A DNA stretch of 64,000 nt, from contig JALCCG010000032.1 of the NCBI GenBank assembly GCA_023212695.1, positions 54,968-118,967 of the forward strand, given 5' to 3'. The DNA comes from Sporisorium sorghi. Lineage: Eukaryota; Basidiomycota; Ustilaginomycetes; Ustilaginales; Ustilaginaceae. Below, piece by piece: positions 29,401 to 37,664 of the stretch (position 1 is the first letter of the stretch; each line of letters opens with the position of its first letter). The notes beneath the pieces are model-generated. The model was not told the origin of the DNA and ran no database searches. It saw only the letters and a list, made by a program, of their open reading frames with translations. The position numbers and the translations under genes are program-made.

Positions 29401-32400
29401 AGGCGAAGCTGCAGAAGGAGCTGGAAGCTTCCAAGGCGGATGCGCAGGGGCACAAGACGTCCGTGGAGGCTCTGGCCAAGGATATCAAGGCTCTGGAGGG
29501 CAAGCTTTCGACTTCCGAGGCGAGTCTGCTCAAGGCAACCGAAGGAGCAGCTGCTGTCAAGGCGCTCAACGATGAGCTTCAGAGCAAGTTGCAAGCTCGG
29601 GCTAAAGAGCTCGAGGCGTCTCAGTCGGAGGCTGAGGCGCACAGCAAATCTTCCCAGGAGAAAGCTGAGCAGATCAAGACGCTCGAGGCCCAACTTGCCG
29701 ATGGCAAGGCTGAACTCGCCAGGTCTTCTGACGAAGTCGCAGCCGCAAAGTCGCAGATTTCTCAGCTGCAAGGTGATTTGCAGGGCAAGACGGAAGAGCT
29801 CGAAGCGTCTCGGGCCGAACTCAAAGCCAGCAAGGCTTCTGTCGAATCGCAAGCGAAGGAGCTCAACGCACTTCAGGCCAAGCTCAAGGACACAGATGCC
29901 AAACTGGCAAAGTCTGCGGAAGACGCGACTGCCTCTCAGAAGCGCGTCAAGGAGCTCGAGAGCGAGATCCAGGCGAAGAGCAAGGAGCTCGAAGGCAAAA
30001 CTTCAGAAGCCGATCAGCACAAATCCAAAGCCGAACAACTGACAAAGCAGCTCGAGACGTCCAAGCAGCAGCACTGTGAGCTGGACGGAAAGTTCAAAGA
30101 GCTCACTGCAGCTCACGCAGACCTTTCGCAGCAGCACGAGACAAAGACCAAGGCTCACGAGGCCGTGCAGGCCGAGCTCAAGGAAAAGATTGTCCTCCTC
30201 GACAAGACCTCCAAGGATCACGAGCAGGCACAGGCGGAAGCGAACAACCTGTCGCAGAGTCTGAAGGAGCTGCGCACCACGCACGACGACGTCAAGCAGA
30301 AGTGGCAAGACGCCGAAGCGCGTCACAGGACCCTTGTTGCAGAGCACGACGAGCACCAAAAGGCTGCCCAGGTTCAGTCGAAAGAGTTCGAGGCGGCTCG
30401 GGCTCAGATTGCGGATCTCGAGGCGAAGCTCTCTGCCTCCAGCGCTGCACACGAGAAGGCGACTTCTGAACTGAAAGAGACGACTCAGTTCAAGCAGGAC
30501 CTCGAAGACAAGCTCCAGAAAGCCACCGAAGAAATCCAGAAGCTCACCGAGCAAGCCGCTGCACGCGACAAAGATCTCAAGGCCAAGCAGGAGGAATCCG
30601 ATGCGCTGCAGAAGCAAGCCAATGAGCAGGCCGAGAAGCTCAAGACCCTCGAGAAGGACTTGGCGGCGGCTCAAAAGTCGACCAGAGATGCCAGTCTCAA
30701 GCACAAGGCTGCTGTCACGGCGGCATCCAAGCAGCTCGAAGCGCTCAAAGCCGAGCACGAGAAGGCCAAAAACGAGCATGCCGAGGCTCTTGCTCAAGCG
30801 ACCGAAGAGCACGAGGCTGCTGCTAAGGCTGCTGCGGAGGAGCTGTCGGCTGTACGGGCGGAGCTGGAAAAGGCCAAGGCCGAACATGCCGATGAGCTTG
30901 CCAAGGCCTCGGAGGAGCATAGCTCTGCGATCGAGGCTGCATCGAAGCAGCTCGAGGAGGTCAAGGCCGAGCATGCAAAGGTGCTCGCGCGAACGATCGA
31001 AGAGCACAAGGCTGCTGCTGCTGAGGCTGCCAAGCAGATCGAGGCGCTTCGGTCAGAGCACGAGACTGCAAAGGCCCAGCATGCGGAGGCAGCCGCCACC
31101 GCTACGAAGCAACTCGAGGGTCTGCGTGCCGAGCTAAACAAGGTCAAAGCAGAGCACGAGAAGGCCAAGGCTGAGCATGCTGAAGCAAGCTCGACTGCCT
31201 CCAAGAAGCTCCAAGACCTTCAAGCCGAATACGGCAAGGCCAAGGAAGAGCACGCTAGATCGTCAGCCAAGGCGGTTGAAGAGCACAAGGCTTCCACCAC
31301 AGCCGCCACCAAGCGTCTCGAGGCTCTGCAAGCAGAGCATGACAAGACCAAAGCTCAGCACGCCGAAGCGATGCAAAAGGCTTCCAAGCAGCTCGAAGAG
31401 CTCAATGCTCAGCACGAGACGGCCAAGAGCGAACACGCTGCAGCGAAGCAGTCCGCGACAAAGCAGATTGAAGAGCTGAAATCCGCCCACGAGAAGGCCA
31501 AAGCTCAGCACGCAAATGCCCTCGCCAAGGCCTCCGCGGACCACAAGGCTGCTTCGGACGCTTTGACCGCTGAACAAACCAAGCTGCGCGACGAGCTCGC
31601 GACGCTGCGCACGGAGCACGACACAGCTCTGGCCTCTCATCATACCGCTCTAGAAGAAGCGCAGAACAAACTCACCAAAGCGACCCAAGACCACACCTCG
31701 GCAGCGCAGGCACGTGAAAAGGAGCTCGCGGCTCTTCAATCGTCGCTCGACAAAGTGCAGAAGGAGCGCGACCAGCAGATGGCAGCGCACACCACGGAGA
31801 TGATCGACCTCAGCAATGGGTTGGAGCGCGCCCGGGCAGAGATTCGGGAGAAAGGGGCGCAGTTGGAAAAGCGTGCAGAGGAGCTCGACTCGATGCGTGA
31901 CAGTCTCGGCAGCGCTCAGAAGGATCTCGAGCAGCGTAGCGGTGAGATTGAGGCGGCGAGGAAGGAGCTCGAGCAGGCGAAGGCCGAGATTGCGTCGCGT
32001 GACAAGGACCTTTCCGCGCGCAAGGACGAGCTGGTCTCGCGCGACGAGCAGATCAAGACTCTGCAAGGCAACGTTGCTTCTCGCGATGACCGGATCCAGA
32101 CTCTCGAGGCCGACCATGCTTCCGCGCTGCAAGCCAAGGCAAAGGAGCTCGAAGCGGTGCAGAAAGAGATCAGCAAAGTGCAAGCCGATCTGGCTCAGCG
32201 CAACGACCACATCGAATCGCTCAAAGCCGACCACGCTTCTGCGCTCGACTCGAAATCCAAGGATCTCGACGCGCTGCGCAGCGAGCACAAGAGCGTCTCC
32301 TCCGAACGCACCCGCCTCGAGATCTCTCTCAACGAGTCGCATTCCATCCTCGCAACACTGCGCGCCGAGCTCAACACCCTCAAAACCGAGCTCTCCTCGA

Positions 32401-33449
32401 CCAAATCCACGCTCGCCCAAACCACAGAGGACAAATCAACCGCCACCGCACGGATCGACAAGCTCACGTCCGAGATCAGTGCGCTCAGAAAGAAGCACCT
32501 AACGGCCAAATCGTCTTCGGAAGCGGCCAAGAAGGAAAACGCCGACCTGCGCTCGCAGCTCGACACGCTGCGTGCCGACACCACCAAGACGCGCGCCGAC
32601 CAGGATCTGCACGTGGAGGCGCTGCGGGCGGAGCTCGAGCTGGCCAAAGCGCGGGCGCAGGAGGCGGAGGCGAGTCTGGCGAAGCTGAGAGCCGAGCACG
32701 GGAGCGAGGTGACTGCAGCGGCGGTGACACAGGACAAGCAGGCGGTTGTGGTGGACAACGAGAAGGTGTTCAGCAAGGAGCATGTGGACGATGTGGTTCA
32801 GACGCACGAGTTGGAGAAGAGCACGCTGCGGTCGATGATCCGCAAGCTCGAGGCGAGCGTGTTTGAGGAGACGGACAAGGCGCATCGTGCGACGCGGCGG
32901 GCGATTGAGTTGGAGGAGCGGCTGCGCTCTGCTTCGTCCGTTACCGCGAACGGCGAAGGCGCGGCAGCGGGGGCAAGGCCTAGCCATCGGAGAAGCGCGA
33001 AGAGTGCGACGCACATCCCGTCGCTCTCTCCACTCGCTGAACGGGAGGCGTACGACTACAACACCAGTGCCGATCCAGCCTCGCCGTCGACGAGCACCGC
33101 GTCGGCCAGCTCCTCCACCGCCCCTGCCCGGCGCGGCATCCGCACGGTCCCCGCGGCGGAACTGCCGCTGCCCGCCGCCCAGCGCCACCGCCGGCGCGAG
33201 TCGCTCCAGATGCTCGCTGCGCGCATCGCTCCCACCTCTTCCACCATCACCACGCCGCAGCAGCTGCCGCAACAGCAAGCCATCACGCTCACGAGCAAAG
33301 GCCACACGCCGTCCAACTCGACCACCACCGCTGTGCTGGCCCCGACTACGGACGGCGCGGCCAAACATGCCGGCCGCCACCGCGCGCAGTTCGCTAACGA
33401 CGAGCTGCTCTACTGCGCGTGCTGCCGCGACGACCTTATCATTGTCTAG
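26475..33449 (+). CDS. Giant golgin-like coiled-coil protein
   Basis: A single intron-free frame of 2324 residues starting at ATG. The N-terminal 25 residues include a basic Ala/Lys stretch, ARARAKLKKHQAQKK, similar in character to the start of GM130-type golgins. From about residue 95 to 2145 it is almost continuous heptad-patterned coiled coil rich in Glu, Lys, Ala, Gln and Leu, with almost no proline. Residues about 1410-1730 contain diverged repeats of roughly 28-32 residues built on K-A-E-H and KQLE motifs. After a short Ser/Pro/Thr-rich linker the protein ends with a cysteine cluster and a hydrophobic tail, CACCRDDLIIV. That tail resembles a PDZ ligand. Fungal golgins such as yeast Bug1 bind the GRASP protein Grh1, so a Golgi tether is my preferred inference. 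A spindle-pole, nuclear-pore or myosin-like coiled coil remains possible. Confidence 0.7.
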   Translation: MADAEAAERAEKAARARAKLKKHQAQKKAAAAEAEAGANASSSADKEADASAVTEPEGLSTPEEAASATENGTIEQEAAKLEKVDRNGDASNDNAELQEAQRKVASLTSQLESTQTDLKKATEQASSLETQLKQLKQEAQSTADASQRPTKEATDKLENDLHQQEAKAAELEKELQKQRDLLQAAEKEVLASKAKVTDLEDLQKKDADETRSLKDRFTRLEADHKKAEDRSSQLETQLSELRNASEKAFTEAKETAAKLKEAEGRVKDAETKIASGSKSAKQLEEDKAKLQRDAQELNKRAEDLRKQLSDRQTTIADLEKKLSDPSKANQIDSLDKQVAEATKKISSLEADLTKKDQSLKSSSADSEKLAKQVTQLEQEAKATKTNLAALESKLSEATDREAKTKSTLQETVAKNTELASQKAELEDKHTQAQADIQSWTKKAEAHTESLAKSEKLAASVKDRADSAEKQLSAVQKEKEELTSSLSDAKKQVESLIKQNANLEKAKADTLNTSQKSDKERATEIAELRSKVQQLEDQAQKDSRAASQLLEDAKSQGSKSAQEVQNLTASLKESQDKVKTLETQLGERESDVSAAKEKQKSTEQELANATSQAEKVAKELEATKAQMTTAEKERTESLDQIQKLNDQIAKAQSDHKTLDASAAKVKEELEASKKQVVSLQTKKKELLAKHKELESANALVLEDLAALRSEVDTHKTGNAATSKELAAVSSKHDQAQKDLQQALQKLKDADATTVEHEKQIADLTSQLASAKSEAEKVQEGNKTLQTKLDAEVKAHKQSEEAAKQTQSKLEAATKRGDDLDKRIQSLSSELDKATANHKQAQSTAAERLKDLDAAKAEISKVSTELKETKTSLDKAEEAGKKLESDKLTLDKAITDLRKEKQASEDKVQALTANLEKARGEHRDAVTLSEQHRSSAEKSQEELLQSKQTVQAHEATIADLQSKHSSLEKSSGQLAEDKAKLQKELEASKADAQGHKTSVEALAKDIKALEGKLSTSEASLLKATEGAAAVKALNDELQSKLQARAKELEASQSEAEAHSKSSQEKAEQIKTLEAQLADGKAELARSSDEVAAAKSQISQLQGDLQGKTEELEASRAELKASKASVESQAKELNALQAKLKDTDAKLAKSAEDATASQKRVKELESEIQAKSKELEGKTSEADQHKSKAEQLTKQLETSKQQHCELDGKFKELTAAHADLSQQHETKTKAHEAVQAELKEKIVLLDKTSKDHEQAQAEANNLSQSLKELRTTHDDVKQKWQDAEARHRTLVAEHDEHQKAAQVQSKEFEAARAQIADLEAKLSASSAAHEKATSELKETTQFKQDLEDKLQKATEEIQKLTEQAAARDKDLKAKQEESDALQKQANEQAEKLKTLEKDLAAAQKSTRDASLKHKAAVTAASKQLEALKAEHEKAKNEHAEALAQATEEHEAAAKAAAEELSAVRAELEKAKAEHADELAKASEEHSSAIEAASKQLEEVKAEHAKVLARTIEEHKAAAAEAAKQIEALRSEHETAKAQHAEAAATATKQLEGLRAELNKVKAEHEKAKAEHAEASSTASKKLQDLQAEYGKAKEEHARSSAKAVEEHKASTTAATKRLEALQAEHDKTKAQHAEAMQKASKQLEELNAQHETAKSEHAAAKQSATKQIEELKSAHEKAKAQHANALAKASADHKAASDALTAEQTKLRDELATLRTEHDTALASHHTALEEAQNKLTKATQDHTSAAQAREKELAALQSSLDKVQKERDQQMAAHTTEMIDLSNGLERARAEIREKGAQLEKRAEELDSMRDSLGSAQKDLEQRSGEIEAARKELEQAKAEIASRDKDLSARKDELVSRDEQIKTLQGNVASRDDRIQTLEADHASALQAKAKELEAVQKEISKVQADLAQRNDHIESLKADHASALDSKSKDLDALRSEHKSVSSERTRLEISLNESHSILATLRAELNTLKTELSSTKSTLAQTTEDKSTATARIDKLTSEISALRKKHLTAKSSSEAAKKENADLRSQLDTLRADTTKTRADQDLHVEALRAELELAKARAQEAEASLAKLRAEHGSEVTAAAVTQDKQAVVVDNEKVFSKEHVDDVVQTHELEKSTLRSMIRKLEASVFEETDKAHRATRRAIELEERLRSASSVTANGEGAAAGARPSHRRSAKSATHIPSLSPLAEREAYDYNTSADPASPSTSTASASSSTAPARRGIRTVPAAELPLPAAQRHRRRESLQMLAARIAPTSSTITTPQQLPQQQAITLTSKGHTPSNSTTTAVLAPTTDGAAKHAGRHRAQFANDELLYCACCRDDLIIV

Positions 33450-33880
33450 ACATCTCACCCTGAATGGCAGTTTTACCGGATGCATCTGTACACCACTTGA
33501 GCGCGTTGTCATGAACACTTTTTACACACCACTCGAGCGCGACGTGCGAGTTTCAAGGACTGCATTGTTAAAAGACTGATCATAAAAAACAGAGGGGAAA
33601 GAGGAAAGAGGCGGGTATAGCGCGGAAGAGAACCTGTTCTGGACCGTGTTGGAGGAACCGAGAAGGGATGAGAGGGCTTGCTGGTACTGCGCAAGGTTTT
33701 GTTTGTTGCTACACTTGAAGAGGAGAGGAAATACAGTTGCTGTTGCTTGGAGAGGAGAACCGTGGTTAGCGCGCTCGTCGTGGATTGAGTTGGATCAATC
33801 TGAGGCTGTTGGAGCCTAGGCATTCAGATTACCGAAGTGGCGCCCACCTCGAGATACGCTTACAGATGCCGCTAGCGAGC
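33450..33880. other. Convergent 3' flanks
   Basis: A 431-bp region between the coiled-coil gene stop and the bZIP gene stop on the opposite strand. It probably holds both 3' UTRs. No terminator or gene is recognised. Confidence 0.4.
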
Positions 33881-35818
33881 TTACTCTTCGCGATCCCGTT
33901 TAAGCTGCGCACTACCGCTCCCATTCGACCCATTCTTACCAGACGAAGCACCCTTCGCCTTGGACCCCTCCTCCGCACTCGTACCCACACCCCTGGGATG
34001 CAGACCACTCTGACGATCGGGCGTGTCTCTGCTAAACTGCGCATCGCCATTCGGCGCAGGCGACGCATGCGCCGTCGAGGGCCCCGACCCATGCTGCAGC
34101 TGCGCACTCCCGCTCCCGCTAGGCCCAGCCAGATTCGAAAAGGGGTTGGGCACCGCACTCTGGTCCAGTCCACCAGGCATAGCCTGATCCGGACGCACAG
34201 TGATCAAGCTCTTGAGCCAGCCATTCTCGGTGCGTAGACGCGCATTCTCAGCTTCGAGATCCGCCAAACGCTGCTGCAGCTCCTTAGCAGCTTGCTCGAG
34301 TGCGGCTTCGCGCTGCTTCTTCTTGATGCGGAAACGCGCCGATGCAGCCGTGTTGCGCCTGCGCTTGTCCTCTTCAATGGCCAGACGGTTCGCTTCGGCG
34401 TCGGCCTCTGGATTGCCCGTGTCGATGAGCTTGAGCGGTGGAATCTCGTAGCGTCGCTCAATGTCCTCGAGGCGGCCTAGGATTTCGTCCGAGTCCTCGG
34501 CATCGGCATCGATCTGGGCCTTCTTGCCCTCGGATGTACTGGTACGCTTCTTCTTGGAAGGTGCCGAGCCTGATCCTGAGGCAGACGTGCTCGCCTCATC
34601 ATTTGTGCGCGCTGCATCGTTGTTGTTCGCAGCATTGCCGCTAGAGCTCGAGTGCGGGCCTGTGCCATTGACCAGACCGTTGACACCAGTTGAAGCGCCG
34701 GCAACGCCCGACGGGATCTGAGCGGGCGAAGTGACCGGGAGACCGCCGCCACCGAGCTGTGGACCCCAGTTGGTGCTCTGAGGCGACGGACCGCTGATGC
34801 TGCCGTTGCGAGAAGCTGCTGCTGCGGCGGCGGCGGCGGCGAGCCAGGGCGATGCACCCGCGCCGACTGGACCGGTGGCGTGAGACTGCTGACCCTGCTG
34901 CTGGGGCGCACCAGCTTGCTGCTGAGCAGGATTGAATGCACCAATTCCAGCGCCTGCGTTGACGATACCAGCCAAGTGCGATTGCAGCTGCGGGTTGGTG
35001 AGGCCTGCAAGCTGACTCAAGCTGGCAAGGGCGAGCGGATTGCTTGCCAAGAGATGCTGCAGAGCGAGAGCAGAGGTCATGTCGAGCGAACCGGGAGCAC
35101 CAAAGCCAGGCTGCGGAGGGGTGTGCTGTTGTGTGTTTTGACCAGCGTGACCACCGAGTTGCTGGAGATGGGGGAAGCCGTTGAAGAGCTGGAAGGGCCC
35201 AACAGCACCTGGAGCGGGAGGATTGGTCGCTGGCGATGGTCGCACCGACGCATTGAAGTTGGGCGCGCCAGGGAAGTAGGACTGATGAGACTGCTGCTGT
35301 TGCTGAGAGTGCTGCGATGGGTGCGGGGATGGCGTGTGCGGCTGAGAAGTGGGCGGATACGGTTGACCAGCAGAGCCAGAGGCATTCGAGTCGACCTCGC
35401 GTGCCTTGCCGCGAAGCGCATGGCTGCCTCGCGAGCTTGCTGCGGCGTTCCTTGCGAGCCTCTCTCGCTCCTCCTCCTGATTGCGACGGTTCTCGTCTTC
35501 GCGTCGTCGGTTGTGCTCTGCCTCCTCCTTCTCCTTTTCTTCGTCTCCTAGCAGAGCGTGCCCAGTGGGACCATCAAAGCTGAAGTTGGCGTTGGTCCAG
35601 AGAGCCAACTGGTCGGCAAAGTTGGGTGCCTGGCCGCCGTTGGCATCGTTGTGGTTGGAGCCGCCAGCAACGTCGTCCGAGACGGCGAAAGCGTCGAGGT
35701 TGGCGAGCATGCTGTCGGAGCGCGAGTTGTTTCCGCTGTCGTTCTGCGAGTCGGCTGCGGGTGATGTGAACTGGTTGAGTCCAAAGAGGAAAGAGTTGGG
35801 ACTCTCCTCGAAGGGCAT
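33881..35818 (-). CDS. bZIP transcription factor of the CYS3/MetR/Zip1 class
   Basis: The first ATG of the frame is at 35816-35818 (MPFEESPNSF), giving 645 residues. The frame is closed 45 bp further up by a stop. A Gln/Gly/Pro/Ala-rich low-complexity region, probably activation sequence, fills residues 1-430. It includes Glu/Arg-rich (about 85-125), Gln-rich and poly-Ala stretches. The bZIP domain is at about 485-540. The basic region reads RRRNTAASARFRIKKKQREA, and the zipper follows with leucines in ADLEAENARLRTENGWLKSL. RRRNTAASARFRIKKK is characteristic of the Neurospora CYS3, MetR and fission-yeast Zip1 family, which control sulphur assimilation and cadmium or stress responses. A near-perfect TGACGT palindrome lies about 80-105 bp upstream of the start, which suggests autoregulation. 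Confidence 0.88.
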   Translation of the reverse strand: MPFEESPNSFLFGLNQFTSPAADSQNDSGNNSRSDSMLANLDAFAVSDDVAGGSNHNDANGGQAPNFADQLALWTNANFSFDGPTGHALLGDEEKEKEEAEHNRRREDENRRNQEEERERLARNAAASSRGSHALRGKAREVDSNASGSAGQPYPPTSQPHTPSPHPSQHSQQQQQSHQSYFPGAPNFNASVRPSPATNPPAPGAVGPFQLFNGFPHLQQLGGHAGQNTQQHTPPQPGFGAPGSLDMTSALALQHLLASNPLALASLSQLAGLTNPQLQSHLAGIVNAGAGIGAFNPAQQQAGAPQQQGQQSHATGPVGAGASPWLAAAAAAAAASRNGSISGPSPQSTNWGPQLGGGGLPVTSPAQIPSGVAGASTGVNGLVNGTGPHSSSSGNAANNNDAARTNDEASTSASGSGSAPSKKKRTSTSEGKKAQIDADAEDSDEILGRLEDIERRYEIPPLKLIDTGNPEADAEANRLAIEEDKRRRNTAASARFRIKKKQREAALEQAAKELQQRLADLEAENARLRTENGWLKSLITVRPDQAMPGGLDQSAVPNPFSNLAGPSGSGSAQLQHGSGPSTAHASPAPNGDAQFSRDTPDRQSGLHPRGVGTSAEEGSKAKGASSGKNGSNGSGSAQLKRDREE

Positions 35819-35899
35819 TCTTCCGGCCAAAGCCTCGATACGGGTCGAAATGGTGTCGAGCTATGCGTTGGGTTGGATATGTATGGTGGGGAGTAGAGG

Positions 35900-35922
35900 A
35901 CGTCACTCTTCGAAGATGACGT
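35900..35922. promoter_or_regulatory. CRE-type palindrome upstream of the bZIP gene
   Basis: ACGTCA at 35900-35905 and TGACGT at 35917-35922 flank TCTTCGAAGA (35907-35916), itself a perfect palindrome; the whole is symmetric apart from one extra C. TGACGT is a classical bZIP/CREB half-site. The site lies 82-104 bp upstream of the bZIP start codon. Confidence 0.6.
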
Positions 35923-36420
35923 GAGAATAGCGCAGCGGACGCAGGGAGGGTTGATTTGATGGTGCAGAGGATAGAGGCGCAAAGGGAGCAAACGATGTCG
36001 AGAAGCGCTTGCGACGAAGAGGAAAAGACAGCAGGAAGAAGGATCGACGATAGCCGGGCCGATGCGTTGGACTCGATTCTGCGTGTTTGCGTTTGGGCGT
36101 CGAAGTCGTGTGGCCGTGCCTTGCCGTGGGTTTCGCTAGCGTTGTAGACTTGAGTCGAGTCGAGTCGAGATGATTGGATAGGCGAGAGAGAAGGAATCGG
36201 ATGGCTCAGAGATGGTCGAGATGACGAATACGAATGAAAGCAATCCGACCAAGCGAGGTGTGTCGGTCGACGTGGGTTTGCGGTTGGTTGCAGTGGGCTT
36301 AGTGAATCGGCATGGCTAGAGCGAGCTGAGCAGGAGGAAAAGAAGGAGAAGGAGAAGCAGCAGCCAACCGACTTCCCACCAAAAAAGACGCTTTCAGCTG
36401 GATCAGCCGCCTCCGCTCAA

Positions 36421-36443
36421 CAGCACAGCACAGCACAGCACAG
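36421..36443. repeat. AGCAC pentanucleotide repeat
   Basis: Four to five units in the bZIP/gamma-COP intergenic region. Confidence 0.85.
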
Positions 36444-37664
36444 CGCGCTGCTCAACCGCGGATTTTACGCTGCCAAAAAAAAAAGCGAGCAATTTCGCTT
36501 CCAACTTTTTCTTTTTTTAGGAGAAAATTCCGACCACATTAGATGGCCAGTCATCCTCGAGAGCGGCACTTGAGCACAGGCTCGGATGAGCTGCTGCTCC
36601 TCTCTCCAAACAAACTTTTTTTCAAGACGAAAGGCGCCGGCTTCTCCGTTCTTCGGACACACTCTCAACGCGCTCTCTCTCTAGCAAACAAGCTTAGAAG
36701 AGGTGAAGACCAAGAGATACGATCGACCCACTTGTGGGCTTCACAGAGATAGCCTCGCCTTATCGAGTGGCTCGCTCGGTGACCACCGATTCTTGCTGCC
36801 CTCTGCAGCTAAAACCCGGAAGACGTCCATGGAGCGCGTTTGATTGGATTTGAAGACAGTCGAGAGCTGCAAGCGCATGCAGGTCCTTTTCATCCGTCGC
36901 CTCTCCTTTGCAGATCTCACATGGGAGGAGGGCGGAAAGGTGAGGTGAGGTCAACGAGGGTCCATCTCACGCAAGTCGAAAAAGTCGCATGAACTGGAAT
37001 TGCCTCTTTTCGGACTCATCTGACGTGATTGGCGCTAGTGAGAGAAAGCAGCCGTCCAACAGCCTTCTCCATCACATCAGACCTGCTCCTGATCGTCATT
37101 CTCAATCGTTTTTCGCGGCATCGTCCACTGTGACTTGCAAAGACTGTCTTTCACTCTGTTCCCAGATCAAGTGCAAATCGGGGACAAGCGTGATCTCAAT
37201 GTCGAAGCCCTGAAAGCATTTTTGTTGAGAATGTTAGACCCTGATCGAGAGACAGCTGATGTTCCGGTCTCGTTACGTACGCATCTGTCAGCTCGAATTG
37301 CTAAGCAACGCCCGATCACAATCTCGAATCTCACACAGAGCGCACCGACCAATTTTGCTCGGTCGGTCCCGCGTCAGAAGCAAGAAGGGCGGCGCCAAAT
37401 TCGCGAGTGTTGAGCTGGAAGCTACCGACAGACACGGACAGACAGCAAGCCAACACTCTCGAGTGACGCTCGATCCACGCAACGCAGCAAGCAGCGACAC
37501 TCTTGACACGCGAAGCTTGAATCGATCGACATTTGACTCCATCAACACTTCCTTTCTTCTCTCACTCTCTTTTCCTTCTCCTCAACGACATCGCAGCTCA
37601 CTGGCAGTAGCAACCCGTCTCAATCTCATCTCTGCGACGCGTGCTAGCCCTTGACCCATCCATC

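Larger units (their letters stand above)
35819..37664. other. 1.8 kb divergent intergenic region (bZIP / gamma-COP)
   Basis: It contains the palindrome at 35900-35922, a GAGTC repeat near 36153-36168, an AGCAC array at 36421-36443 and A/T homopolymers near 36475-36520. No coding frame is convincing. It should carry both promoters. Confidence 0.45.
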
